Origin: Clostridiales bacterium
Lineage (GTDB): Bacteria; Bacillota; Clostridia; Christensenellales; Aristaeellaceae
Assembly: GCA_012522875.1 (NCBI GenBank)
Contig: JAAYJP010000211.1
Location: forward strand, 1-21,094
Direction: 5' to 3'
Length of the DNA: 21,094 nucleotides
Below the pieces are notes generated by a model. The model was given only the letters and a program-made list of their open reading frames with translations. It did not search any database and was not told where the DNA came from. The position numbers and the translations under genes are program-made. This document shows positions 1 to 7,595 of this stretch, piece after piece. Numbering within the stretch: the stretch's first letter is position 1; every line of letters begins with the position of its first letter.

Positions 1-103
1 CCAAATGGAGCCACACCAGGAGTGTATTGCTAAACGCCTTATTTTACAAGGAGAATTTGTCCTTTTTATCATTTTCTGAGTGTACGTCTATAAATCACAC
101 CCA

Positions 104-154
104 GGGACTCAACAAATGATAGAATGACTTCTATCGGCAGTTGGGTCCCTTTTT
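104..154 (+). terminator. Large two-tier intrinsic terminator
   Basis: The outer arms GGGACTCAAC (104-113) and GTTGGGTCCC (140-149) pair over 10 bp with one G-U wobble. The inner arms GATAGAA (118-124) and TTCTATC (129-135) pair perfectly around a TGAC loop. Five T residues follow at 150-154. The shape and U-tract are those of a Rho-independent terminator on the plus strand. The gene it terminates must lie left of the window. Confidence 0.75.
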
Positions 155-293
155 CATTCGGTGCCTCGAAATCCGTTGATATATCAAGGTATTTGGCACT
201 GCACGACTTCCTGTTTCACAGCCAATTTGGGGTGAAAATTGCTTCTCAAAAACCGTTCCGGGTGTCTTTCTGAAAATACGTCAAAAAGTCCAT

Positions 294-352
294 TTCAAAT
301 AGTTTTGCATTGCCCAGGGGGGTGCATTTTCCCTTCAAATAGTTTGGCATTG
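294..352. repeat. 19-bp direct repeat, period 40
   Basis: TTCAAATAGTTTTGCATTG at 294-312 recurs at 334-352 with one mismatch (TTTTGC becomes TTTGGC). Only two copies are seen and no associated gene was found. It could be a relic of a duplicated intergenic element. Confidence 0.5.
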
Positions 353-443
353 GCGATTTTTCCACTGTTTGCTTGGTTTTTTGGCATCTCCATGTGCGAG
401 GATAGAATCAGCATGCGGGAGAACAATTTGGTTAGCTGGTATG

Positions 444-788
444 CTACGAGAAAGCCGCCAGGCAGTCCGGGTCGTTCAGGATACCCTCCAACTGCACCCG
501 GTGGCAGGTGGGCACCCGCTCCCCGCTTGCCGGGTCCTCCACGTATTCTATGCCGTAGCGGCTTAATACCACGCCCCAGTGCGCCTCAGCGTCCGCGTCG
601 TCGAGGTTTAAGATGCTCTCATGACTGTGGACGACGACGTTGAGGTCGAGACCGCAGGATTCTCGGTAGCGAACATGGCATTTCTGCAGAAGCATGTTCT
701 CTCGGCGGCCGGCGGCATGGTCGTTCGCCAAGGCGACGAACCGCCTTACCTGGCACTGGGCTTCAAGGCTGAAAAGAGCGTGAAGCAT
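444..788 (-). pseudogene. Unrecognised coding relic, 114-codon frame
   Basis: A minus-strand frame of 114 codons whose third codon positions are strongly G/C-biased, as in the real genes of this window, so it probably is or was coding. The protein is acidic and rich in Asp, Glu, Val and His in its middle (a run near LDLNVV, then ILNLDDADAEAH). I do not recognise a family. Two stop codons lie directly upstream of the ATG at 788 and there is no good ribosome binding site. Its 5' end overlaps the end of a DUF1905-like fragment in another frame, so it looks like a truncated piece joined to unrelated sequence. It could also be a short intact gene of unknown function. Confidence 0.3.
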
Positions 789-963
789 CTACTATGCCCT
801 CCACCATCACCATGCCCCGGGAGGGAAAACCATCACTTACCTCCCGGGGGAGGCGTACAATGGTCAGCGATTCAAGATGGATAGCCTTCGTTTCAAAAAC
901 AATGTCCGTCAATGGTTCATCTCCTGTTGCAGAATACAACAAATACGAGGGAAGTATACCCAT
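763..963 (-). pseudogene. DUF1905-like domain fragment
   Basis: The minus-strand frame reads FETKAIHLESLTIVRLP, then PSRGMVMVEG. This resembles the start of DUF1905 domains (small beta-barrel proteins related to YdeI), in which a beta strand plus a PSRGMxxVEG-like turn is followed by a second half with EPDGxGSHW. That second half is missing: the frame ends in a stop shortly after VEG. I therefore call it a truncated remnant. The family assignment rests on pattern memory alone; the true start is unclear because the first 15 or so residues do not look like the domain. Confidence 0.4.
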
Positions 964-1005
964 GGGTTATCCCGTGGCGCGCCCCACAACCTAAGCGTCA
1001 GGTGA

Positions 1006-1094
1006 GGATCACCTCCGCGCGTGCGGGGAATATGATATGACTTTGAGTGAATACCTGACCGAGCGGGGATCACTCCCGCTCGTGGCGTCAATGA
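1006..1094 (-). CRISPR. Two-repeat relic of a type I-E CRISPR array
   Basis: A 28-nt unit starts at 1006 (GGATCACC, then CCGCGCGTGCGGGGAATAT) and a degenerate copy starts at 1067 (GGATCACTCCCGCTCGTGGC). The spacing is exactly 61 bp, as expected for a 28/29-nt repeat plus a 32/33-nt spacer of type I-E. Read on the minus strand the intact unit is ATATTCCCCGCACGCG followed by CGGAGGTGATCC, which closely matches the known I-E repeat class ending in GGTGATCC. About 20 of 28 positions agree between the copies. The single spacer is 1034-1066. No further repeats were found one period up or downstream, and no cas gene is in the window, so this is most likely a decayed or isolated remnant. Confidence 0.6.
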
Positions 1095-1271
1095 ATGACG
1101 CAATCTTTAGAATGGATTGACACATATATTGGAGTGAATCGGGCACCCCCTTGCGGAGATTGTTCAATATCTCGCAGCAGATTACTGGCATCCAAGGCAT
1201 CCCTAGACTAACTCTCTGCCAAAAGCGATGAGCTGCCGCTTGCCTGTTTTAAAATGCTGACCGCCCGCTCA

Positions 1272-2237
1272 TCAGACCCCGATTTTGTCAAACCGGAGCT
1301 CGCGTGTGCTAACCTCTTTGCCTGTAGGCACTGCCAGGAGCGCGTAAAGTTCAGGACGTCTTGTCCTGATCCATCGCTGCCCCGTGCTTTCAGGGACCAA
1401 ATTCAGATCCAGGTCCGCTGTCAGCATTTTATCTTCTGCGGCCCAGGTTTCTGTCAGTATTCTGCCATAGGGGTCGATGATCATCGCGTTGCCTGTCCTG
1501 ACTTCGTCATCATCGATGCCAACCCCGTTGCTGAACACATAAAACACCCCGTTGTCGTGGGCGCGGCTGGGCAGCCATCTCATCAGCCAGCCCCGGCCTT
1601 TGTCGCCATAAAACTCCGCCTCAATCGCTTGTGGGTTCTCTTTCCGCTTGTTCCACAGATCCTGATCAATGATTCCCATGATGTTGGGGTCATTCGAGCG
1701 GCAGCCGCCGGTCTGATGCGGCGCCAGGATAATCTGCGCCCCCAGCAGGGCCGTCAACCTGACATTCTCGAAAATATTGTTGTCATAACAGGTCAGCACA
1801 CCCACCCTGCACCCGTGCGGCGTGTCAAAGACGGTGAAAGTGTCGCCCTCCAAAATATAATCACTCTCAAACGCGTGGATCTTTCGATGTTTTTTGAACG
1901 TCCCGTCCGGCATGGCGATGATGTAGGTGTTGTACATCTTGCCGTCTTCTTCTTCAATGAGGCCCGCCCCGATGGTCATATGGTACTTCTTTGCCAGATC
2001 CATTAAAAACAATGACGAAGGGCCGGTAAAAGCGGGCTCCGCGAGATCAAGCAGCGCCTGCTGGGTTAAATTGCGCCAAAACCAGTAGCCCGTGACGCAG
2101 CCTTCCGGAAAGGAGATAATCTGTACATTGTCCCGCGCGGCTTCCATCACAAATTTTTGAATGGTTTGGAGATTCTTTTCTTTATTTCCATTCTCATGCT
2201 GGAACTGGACCGCGGCAACCCGGACATGATCCGCCAT
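1272..2237 (-). CDS. Nitrilase-superfamily carbon-nitrogen hydrolase
   Basis: A 321-residue cytoplasmic amidohydrolase of the nitrilase superfamily (amidase, nitrilase or N-carbamoyl-amine hydrolase branch). The catalytic triad is visible: Glu45 in SFPEGC, Lys119 in KKHRKIHAF, and nucleophile Cys150 in GVLTCYDNN. Length and order match the family. A longer frame runs to 2336, but the ATG at 2237 is preceded by a perfect AGGAGG seven bases upstream and begins at the usual first strand (VRVAAVQF), so I choose it. The gene is transcribed away from the ABC operon at 2799 and has no close partner downstream. The substrate cannot be told; the CYDNN after the nucleophile is not diagnostic to me. No LacI-type operator was seen at its own start. 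Confidence 0.9.
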   Translation of the reverse strand: MADHVRVAAVQFQHENGNKEKNLQTIQKFVMEAARDNVQIISFPEGCVTGYWFWRNLTQQALLDLAEPAFTGPSSLFLMDLAKKYHMTIGAGLIEEEDGKMYNTYIIAMPDGTFKKHRKIHAFESDYILEGDTFTVFDTPHGCRVGVLTCYDNNIFENVRLTALLGAQIILAPHQTGGCRSNDPNIMGIIDQDLWNKRKENPQAIEAEFYGDKGRGWLMRWLPSRAHDNGVFYVFSNGVGIDDDEVRTGNAMIIDPYGRILTETWAAEDKMLTADLDLNLVPESTGQRWIRTRRPELYALLAVPTGKEVSTRELRFDKIGV

Positions 2238-2655
2238 GTGTAGACCTCCTGATATACAATCTTGTTTGTTTGTAAGTTCAAATCGACTCTGCGCGGCCAG
2301 CATCACCAGGTGGCGCACATGCTGTGTTGCCAGCATCCGATCATGGAGTGTTTTTATATGAGCGACGCGGGTGCCACCTCTATCATAAAAGCAGTTACAA
2401 CAATGATATGGGGGGCGGATACCGGGGCTCGTGTCAATCTTACACTGGACGGCGATGTTTTAAAAGGGCTATAGATACAAGAAGCCGAAGGTCTATATGA
2501 TTCATTGTGTTTATGTGATCCGGTTACCGGCCAGGTTGATTCTTCGGGTTTTTCAGGCTGCCCCGGTTTGGTGGCGTCATTCTCCCTTATCGCCTTGAAC
2601 CGTACAATTTCATTCCCTCCATTGGCGTGAACTTTAAAAGGAAATTGATTGCCCC

Positions 2656-2684
2656 TTGACAAGTCAAAATAAAGCGTTTACCAT
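2656..2684 (+). promoter_or_regulatory. Sigma-A type promoter of the ABC operon
   Basis: A perfect -35 box TTGACA (2656-2661) and a 17-bp spacer precede TACCAT (2679-2684), a four-of-six match to the -10 consensus. The predicted start near 2691 leaves a leader of about 110 nt before the permease gene, with the operator at about +8 to +21. Confidence 0.6.
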
Positions 2685-2697
2685 TCAGCTCATTGAA

Positions 2698-2711
2698 CGT
2701 AAACGATTGCG
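2698..2711. promoter_or_regulatory. LacI-family operator, ABC operon
   Basis: CGTAAACGATTGCG. Its reverse complement, CGCAATCGTTTACG, matches the operator at 11513-11526 in 13 of 14 positions. It lies just downstream of the predicted transcription start, a position that blocks polymerase. The likely binder is the LacI-family protein encoded at 10339-11346. Confidence 0.6.
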
Positions 2712-2798
2712 TAACCCATCATAAGACGCTCAAATCAGACATGCAATTCCCGGACGGTATCCAGGCAAGCCACACTGTTTTAGAGAAGAGATGATCAA

Positions 2799-4625
2799 GT
2801 GAGCAGACAAGGAACCAGAAAACCGCTGTCTTTAAAGCGGCTGAAGAACCAGTTCTTCAACCTCGTTGGGAATCCATTCAACATGGTGGTGTTTATTTCC
2901 CTGGTCGCGCTGGTCGCGCTGATCGTCCTTCCGCTGCTTCAGATGCTTAAGGAGACCGTTACGCTCTCCCGCAGCGAGCTGCGCCGGGTGGACGGGCAGG
3001 TGGGGGACTTCACGCTGTATTACTGGAAGTACCTGCTCTCTTCGCAGATGACCGGGGCAGTCCTCTGGCAGCCGCTTTCCCATTCGCTGGTGACCGGATT
3101 TTTCACCGCCCTGATTTCAGTCCCGCTGGGGTCCATCCTCGCCTGGATGATGGTACGAAGCGACCTGCCGCACAAAAAAGCGATTTCGATGCTGGTGATC
3201 ATTCCCTATATGATTCCCTCCTGGACAAAGGCGCTCAGCTGGCTTGCCATATTCCGAAACCAACGCTCCGGGGCGCTGGGTCTTTTGGCCGGCATGGGGG
3301 TCGCGGTTCCGGATTTTGTCGCCTACGGCCCTATTGCCATCGTGCTGGTGATGACGCTGCATTACTACGCCTTTTCCTACATCATGGTGTCCGGCTCACT
3401 GCGCTCCGTGAACAGCGAACTGGAGGAAATGGCGGAAATTCAGGGCGCGAACAAGCGCCAGATCTTAAAAAGCATCACCCTGCCCCTGGTGTTGCCGGCT
3501 GTATTGTCCGCCACCATCATGACGCTGAGTAAGTCGATCGGCTCATACGGCGTAGCCGCCAACCTGGGCAACCGCATCGGCTATTTTACACTCGCGACAA
3601 AAATGAAAGAGTTCATCAATGGAACCGGCAACACGGGCGTGGGCTACGCGATGTCCCTGCTGCTGATCCTTTTGGCGTCCGGGACCATCATCGCCAACCA
3701 GCGCATGGTCGGGACCCGCAAGTCCTATGAAACCATGGGCGGTAAGGGCACCCGGCACTCCCCCATTCCCCTGGGGAAGGCAAAAACCCCGCTGATGGGG
3801 TTCATCGTGCTGTTCCTGTTTGTCGCGATGGTGATACCGATGTTTGTGCTGGTAATGGAATCTTTCCAGGTCACCACGGGCGGGGGATACGGCTTAAACA
3901 ACCTGACGCTGTACAACTATATCGGGGTGCGGGATTTCGCCAACCAGAATATCCACTATCCCGGCATCTTCAGGAACCCTGAGTTTAGCAAGGCGCTGTG
4001 GAACACCGTCAAGCTGACAGTCGTCGCGTCCATCCTGACCGCGTTTTCCGGGCAGTTTCTGGGCTATATCAGTTCACGCGGGCGCGGGCGGTGGTTTGGG
4101 AAAGTGACGGAGCAACTGGTGTTTGTTCCCTACCTGATGCCCGGCGTCGCGTTTTCAGCAATCTATTTCGCGATGTTCAGCCAACCGCATCTGGGCGGCC
4201 TGATCCCCTCTCTGTACGGGACATTCGCGCTGATTGTGCTGGTTTCGGTGGTCAAGCATTTTCCGTTCGCCAGCCGCGCGGGCACAGCCAACATGCTGCA
4301 AATCGGGGTAGAACTGGAGGAAGCCGCGGATTTGGCGGGCGCCAGCTTCTGGCGTCGGATGCGCTCCATCATCATCCCGCTGGCGAAACAAGGCTTCATT
4401 TCGGGCTTTATGCTGGTGTTTATCAGCATCGCCAAGGAATTGGACCTGATTGTCATCCTGATGACCCCCAATAACCGTACGCTGTCCTATCTCGCCTTCA
4501 CATACTCCAAAGACGGCATGGCCCAGATGGCAGATGCCATATCCATCTGCGTGCTGCTCTTTATCCTGGTGTGTTACCGCATTGCCAACCATTTCGGCGC
4601 CGACATTGGAAAAAGCTGGGGATGA
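2799..4625 (+). CDS. Fused two-domain ABC permease, FbpB/AfuB type
   Basis: A 608-residue inner-membrane permease made of two homologous halves of about 300 residues, each with about six hydrophobic segments (the first near residue 28, the second half starting near residue 330). Each half has the cytoplasmic EAA loop that docks the ATPase: EEMAEIQGANKRQ near residue 208 and EEAADLAGASFWRR near 506. Tandem fused permeases of this length are typical of the ferric iron, thiamine and sugar-phosphate (AfuB) branch of importers. The start is GTG at 2799 with only a weak Shine-Dalgarno (AGAGATG); an ATG at 2791 is out of frame and stops at once. The ATPase gene follows after 42 bp. The transported substrate is not evident from the permease. 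Confidence 0.9.
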   Translation: MSRQGTRKPLSLKRLKNQFFNLVGNPFNMVVFISLVALVALIVLPLLQMLKETVTLSRSELRRVDGQVGDFTLYYWKYLLSSQMTGAVLWQPLSHSLVTGFFTALISVPLGSILAWMMVRSDLPHKKAISMLVIIPYMIPSWTKALSWLAIFRNQRSGALGLLAGMGVAVPDFVAYGPIAIVLVMTLHYYAFSYIMVSGSLRSVNSELEEMAEIQGANKRQILKSITLPLVLPAVLSATIMTLSKSIGSYGVAANLGNRIGYFTLATKMKEFINGTGNTGVGYAMSLLLILLASGTIIANQRMVGTRKSYETMGGKGTRHSPIPLGKAKTPLMGFIVLFLFVAMVIPMFVLVMESFQVTTGGGYGLNNLTLYNYIGVRDFANQNIHYPGIFRNPEFSKALWNTVKLTVVASILTAFSGQFLGYISSRGRGRWFGKVTEQLVFVPYLMPGVAFSAIYFAMFSQPHLGGLIPSLYGTFALIVLVSVVKHFPFASRAGTANMLQIGVELEEAADLAGASFWRRMRSIIIPLAKQGFISGFMLVFISIAKELDLIVILMTPNNRTLSYLAFTYSKDGMAQMADAISICVLLFILVCYRIANHFGADIGKSWG

Positions 4626-4667
4626 TGTCCAAATTATTGTCAATAACAGGAAAAGAGAGGAAACGGC

Positions 4668-5786
4668 ATGAGCAGGATTGAGCTGATCCATATAGATAAG
4701 TATTTCGGGGACAATCATGTGCTCAAGGATTTGAACCTGACCATAGAGGACGGGGATTTCATGACGCTGCTTGGTCCTTCCGGATGCGGAAAGACCACAA
4801 CCCTTCGGGTCATTTCAGGCCTTGAAAAGCCCCAGAACGGCAGATTGCTCATTGACGGCCATGAGGTCATCAACGCCGATACAGCCTACTTTGAGGAGCC
4901 GGGGAAGCGCGGACTCAACCTGGTGTTCCAGAGTTACGCGCTCTGGCCGCATATGACCGTGTATGACAATGTCGCGTTCGGGCTGAAAATCAGGAAGCTT
5001 CACCACGCCGAAGTGGAGGAGCAGGTGATGAAATCCTTGACCTTGATGCGCATCCAGGAATTATCCAAGCGCTACCCCAATGAACTCTCCGGCGGCCAGC
5101 AGCAGCGCGTGGCGATCGCGCGCGCCATCGCCTCCAACCCAAAACTCCTTCTATTGGATGAACCGCTGTCCAACCTGGACGCGAAGCTGCGCATTGATAT
5201 GCGCGCCGAACTCAAGAGGCTTCACCGGGACATGGGCACCACGATCATCTATGTCACCCATGACCAGGTGGAGGCGCTGACGATGTCGACCCGGATTGCC
5301 CTGTTCAAGGCAGGCGTGCTGTCGCAGGTGGATACCCCCATGGCCCTTTATATGAACCCGATCGACCTGACCGCTGCCGATTTTATCGGCAACCCGCGCA
5401 TCAATTTCCTGCACGGCACCGCCCATGCGGAATCAGCGGGGCTGAGCGCTACCTGCGGCCTTGGCACATTCGCCTACAAAAAATCACATTTGACCGGGGA
5501 AGAAATCCCCAAAGGTGAGTTCTCCTGCGTGTTTGGCATCCGCCCTGAACAGGTTTTGATTGAAACCCAGCCGGAGGAGGGGCTGGTGGAAGCGGATGTG
5601 TACGCCAGCCAGCCCGCCGGGTCGGAGACGCTGGTGACGCTGATCGCCGGGAAACAGGAGCTTTTGAGCAAACAGCTGGGCCTGATTGACTATGAGATGA
5701 ACCAGAAAGTATACCTGCGGTTAAATCCCGACAAATTCAACATCTACAACAAGGAAACCGGCAACCTGATCAAGTACGCGGTATAA
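4668..5786 (+). CDS. ABC importer ATPase
   Basis: A 372-residue nucleotide-binding subunit that powers the permease encoded upstream. Motifs in order: Walker A GPSGCGKTT (36-44), Q-loop Gln88 in FQSYALWPH, signature LSGGQQQR (140-147), Walker B LLLDEP (161-166) with D-loop SNLDA, and H-loop His198 in YVTHDQ. The last 130 or so residues form the TOBE-type regulatory domain found in FbpC/PotA/MalK-like ATPases (FGIRPEQV is visible). The start at ATG 4668 has a GAGAGGAAA ribosome site. It lies between permease and binding-protein genes with gaps of 42 and 29 bp, so one transcript is expected. Confidence 0.95.
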   Translation: MSRIELIHIDKYFGDNHVLKDLNLTIEDGDFMTLLGPSGCGKTTTLRVISGLEKPQNGRLLIDGHEVINADTAYFEEPGKRGLNLVFQSYALWPHMTVYDNVAFGLKIRKLHHAEVEEQVMKSLTLMRIQELSKRYPNELSGGQQQRVAIARAIASNPKLLLLDEPLSNLDAKLRIDMRAELKRLHRDMGTTIIYVTHDQVEALTMSTRIALFKAGVLSQVDTPMALYMNPIDLTAADFIGNPRINFLHGTAHAESAGLSATCGLGTFAYKKSHLTGEEIPKGEFSCVFGIRPEQVLIETQPEEGLVEADVYASQPAGSETLVTLIAGKQELLSKQLGLIDYEMNQKVYLRLNPDKFNIYNKETGNLIKYAV

Positions 5787-5815
5787 GCCGCGGCTTAATA
5801 AATGGAGGAAAGAAC

Positions 5816-6994
5816 ATGAAAAAGATCTGGGCACTTGTGCTGGCGATGCTGCTGCTGCTGTCACTCCCCTCAGCATACGCGCAGGAACCCGACTGGGAGC
5901 ACATGACCGATGACGAACTCTATGCGCAGGCAAAGGAAGAAGGCGGAGACATCAATGTCTACGCGATCTCCAGCCGCATGCAAAAGGTAGCCGAAAATTT
6001 CAACGAAGCTTTCCCGGGCCTCAACGCGATCGCCTATGACTTTGACCAGGATGAAGCGATTGCCAAAGTAAAGATTGAGGCGGAAACCGGCAACGTCAAC
6101 GCGGATGTGCTGCAGTGCAAGGACACGGCGGGCGAAATCTACTTTGACTTCTATCCGATGGGCTACATAACGCCCTTCTATCCGGCCGACATCGTCGAAA
6201 AAATCAGCAATAAATCGCTGCTGGAGTATGGCTTCCCCTTCTACGCGGCGCTCAACTTCTGGTATTACAACACAGAAATGTACCCGGACGAGCAGCCCGT
6301 CAAGTCCTGGTGGGACATTGTGGAACTGGATGAAAACGGACACCAGCGCTTCGCTGTCATCACAAAAGAAATCGGGACAGAGGACACCTACCTCGCGCTG
6401 TTCGCGAGCTTTGTGATCAACGCGGATCAGATGAAAGCCGATTATCTTGCAAAGTACGGCGAACCGATTGAGTTTACCTATGACCCGGCCGTCTTTGGCA
6501 CCGAGCCTGACAACTACGGCTGGGAGTATATCTACCGCTTCACGCAGCTGAAAATGACTTTTATCGACGACGGCGATGAGGTTGTGGAAGCTGTCGCCAA
6601 GGCAGGCGAGCCCACCCTGGGCTTCTGCTCTGCCGGTAAAATCACCAACCGCGACGAAAACAACTGGCCGATCGCGTGGCTAACCCATTTAACGCCCTAT
6701 ACCGCTGTTCAAAACAGCAATTACCTGTATGTCGTCAACGGAACAAACAACCCCGCGGGCTCCAGGCTGTTCATCCGCTTTCTGATGGGCGGCGCGGACG
6801 GCAAGAGCGGCGGATTTGACCCCTTCACCAAAGAAGGCAACTGGACCATCCGCGATGACCTGGTCAATGAGAACAACCCCTTCTCCATCGCTGACAGCGG
6901 CGCCATTGTGTCCTCCATCAAGGACATCTATGACATCATCTTGGATGTGCATGATTTCTGGATTTACAACCTGAGCAAAAGCCCCAACATGTAA
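5816..6994 (+). CDS. Secreted solute-binding protein, FbpA/AfuA-like
   Basis: A 392-residue extracellular receptor for the ABC importer. Residues 1-22 form a classical signal peptide (MKKIW, then a Leu-rich core, cleavage after AYA). The mature part follows the type-2 periplasmic-binding fold of the ferric/sugar-phosphate group: NVYAISSRMQKVAENFNEAF near 40-60 and ADVLQCKD near 95-105. There is no cysteine at the cleavage site, so it is not a standard lipoprotein, which is unusual for a monoderm. It may be held another way, or the organism may have an outer membrane. The FbpA family includes Fe3+, thiamine, phosphonate and hexose-phosphate (AfuA) binders; I cannot fix the ligand. Ribosome site GGAGGAAAGAAC precedes ATG 5816. 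Confidence 0.88.
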   Translation: MKKIWALVLAMLLLLSLPSAYAQEPDWEHMTDDELYAQAKEEGGDINVYAISSRMQKVAENFNEAFPGLNAIAYDFDQDEAIAKVKIEAETGNVNADVLQCKDTAGEIYFDFYPMGYITPFYPADIVEKISNKSLLEYGFPFYAALNFWYYNTEMYPDEQPVKSWWDIVELDENGHQRFAVITKEIGTEDTYLALFASFVINADQMKADYLAKYGEPIEFTYDPAVFGTEPDNYGWEYIYRFTQLKMTFIDDGDEVVEAVAKAGEPTLGFCSAGKITNRDENNWPIAWLTHLTPYTAVQNSNYLYVVNGTNNPAGSRLFIRFLMGGADGKSGGFDPFTKEGNWTIRDDLVNENNPFSIADSGAIVSSIKDIYDIILDVHDFWIYNLSKSPNM

Positions 6995-7010
6995 TCATCC
7001 TTTAACAAAA

Positions 7011-7038
7011 GCCGCGGGCGCCGATAAGCGCCCGCGGC
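7011..7038. terminator. Strong GC hairpin after the binding-protein gene
   Basis: GCCGCGGGCGC (7011-7021) and GCGCCCGCGGC (7028-7038) form a perfect 11-bp stem with a six-base loop. It sits in the 57-bp gap between the binding-protein stop and the next start. No T-tract follows on the plus strand, so it is more likely a 3'-end stabiliser or partial attenuator than a full terminator. A T-rich tract does flank it on the minus strand, but no minus-strand gene ends there. Confidence 0.5.
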
Positions 7039-7051
7039 GGGCAGGGAAAAA

Positions 7052-7585
7052 ATGCAGCACGGACAGCCTAAGACAGGACAGACCCGGGCGGACAAATTCT
7101 GGAGCATTTTTCTTTTTACCAAAGATGGTAAAGTCAAAAGTCCGCTGATCATCTACTCCTTTTCCCTGAGCGTCGTCTTGCTGGCCGTCTACGGCGCGTC
7201 CTACTTTTTCCTGGTTGACGCTGTGCACCACGCGCTGATTGGCAGCGCGGCATGGGTTTCGGACCTCGCGGAGAGCCTCATCCCCGGGCTCATTGGCGTA
7301 GGACTGGTCAGCTTGCTGCAATCAACATCCAAAGGCAAAGGCTATATCCCCGCCGCGTATGTGTGGCTGTTGCTGTACGCGGTTTTTATCCTGGCAGCCA
7401 TGATGCTGACGTTGCAAATGTATGAAGACCGGATGTTTTTTTTAAGCTTGTTTTTCCGCCTTGTCCCTTTCCCCCTGGTCGTGGGCGGCAGCATTTCCTG
7501 GAAGATGTTTCTGAAAAACAGCGGCCGGAAAAGTGGCGGCCAGGCTTCCCCTGCCCGGGGCGCGGACAGCGCCGGCTCCTTTTAA
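7052..7585 (+). CDS. Four-helix membrane protein of unknown function
   Basis: A 177-residue protein I do not recognise. It has four likely membrane helices (about 31-55, 72-92, 98-121 and 129-150), a basic N-terminal tail and a Gly/Ser/Lys-rich C-terminal tail after KMFLKNSGRK. There is no signal peptide, binding motif or enzyme motif. It lies inside the transporter operon, 57 bp after the binding-protein gene and about 10 bp before the metallo-hydrolase gene, so it is probably co-transcribed and may serve the transport system. The start at ATG 7052 has only a modest GCAGGG site. Confidence 0.7.
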   Translation: MQHGQPKTGQTRADKFWSIFLFTKDGKVKSPLIIYSFSLSVVLLAVYGASYFFLVDAVHHALIGSAAWVSDLAESLIPGLIGVGLVSLLQSTSKGKGYIPAAYVWLLLYAVFILAAMMLTLQMYEDRMFFLSLFFRLVPFPLVVGGSISWKMFLKNSGRKSGGQASPARGADSAGSF

Positions 7586-7595
7586 AGGCGCGCGA

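Larger units (their letters stand above)
1..443. other. Gene-free left edge
   Basis: I find no convincing coding region here. The visible content is an intrinsic terminator (104-154) that would end a transcript entering from outside the window, and a 19-bp direct repeat at 294-312 and 334-352. The stretch is visibly more AT-rich than the operons to the right, which fits intergenic or decayed DNA. Confidence 0.5.
2238..2798. other. 560-bp divergent intergenic region
   Basis: This region separates the nitrilase and ABC-transporter genes. It carries the ABC promoter (2656-2684) and a LacI-type operator (2698-2711). The remaining roughly 400 bp (2240-2640) have only short open frames on both strands with no family resemblance or ribosome binding site. 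I see no tRNA, riboswitch or convincing terminator. Confidence 0.5.

Noticed and set aside
909..1200. Short minus-strand frames across the CRISPR relic
   Set aside because: Their peptide IPRTRGGDP is the well-known spurious translation of type I-E repeats, so they support the CRISPR call and not a gene.
1254..2006. 250-codon plus-strand frame opposite the nitrilase
   Set aside because: The minus strand carries the complete nitrilase catalytic triad and a strong ribosome binding site; the plus frame has no family resemblance.
2262..2662. Short open frames of 70 and 102 codons in the nitrilase-ABC intergenic region
   Set aside because: No ribosome binding site, no family resemblance, and they run over the promoter region or start in the nitrilase leader.
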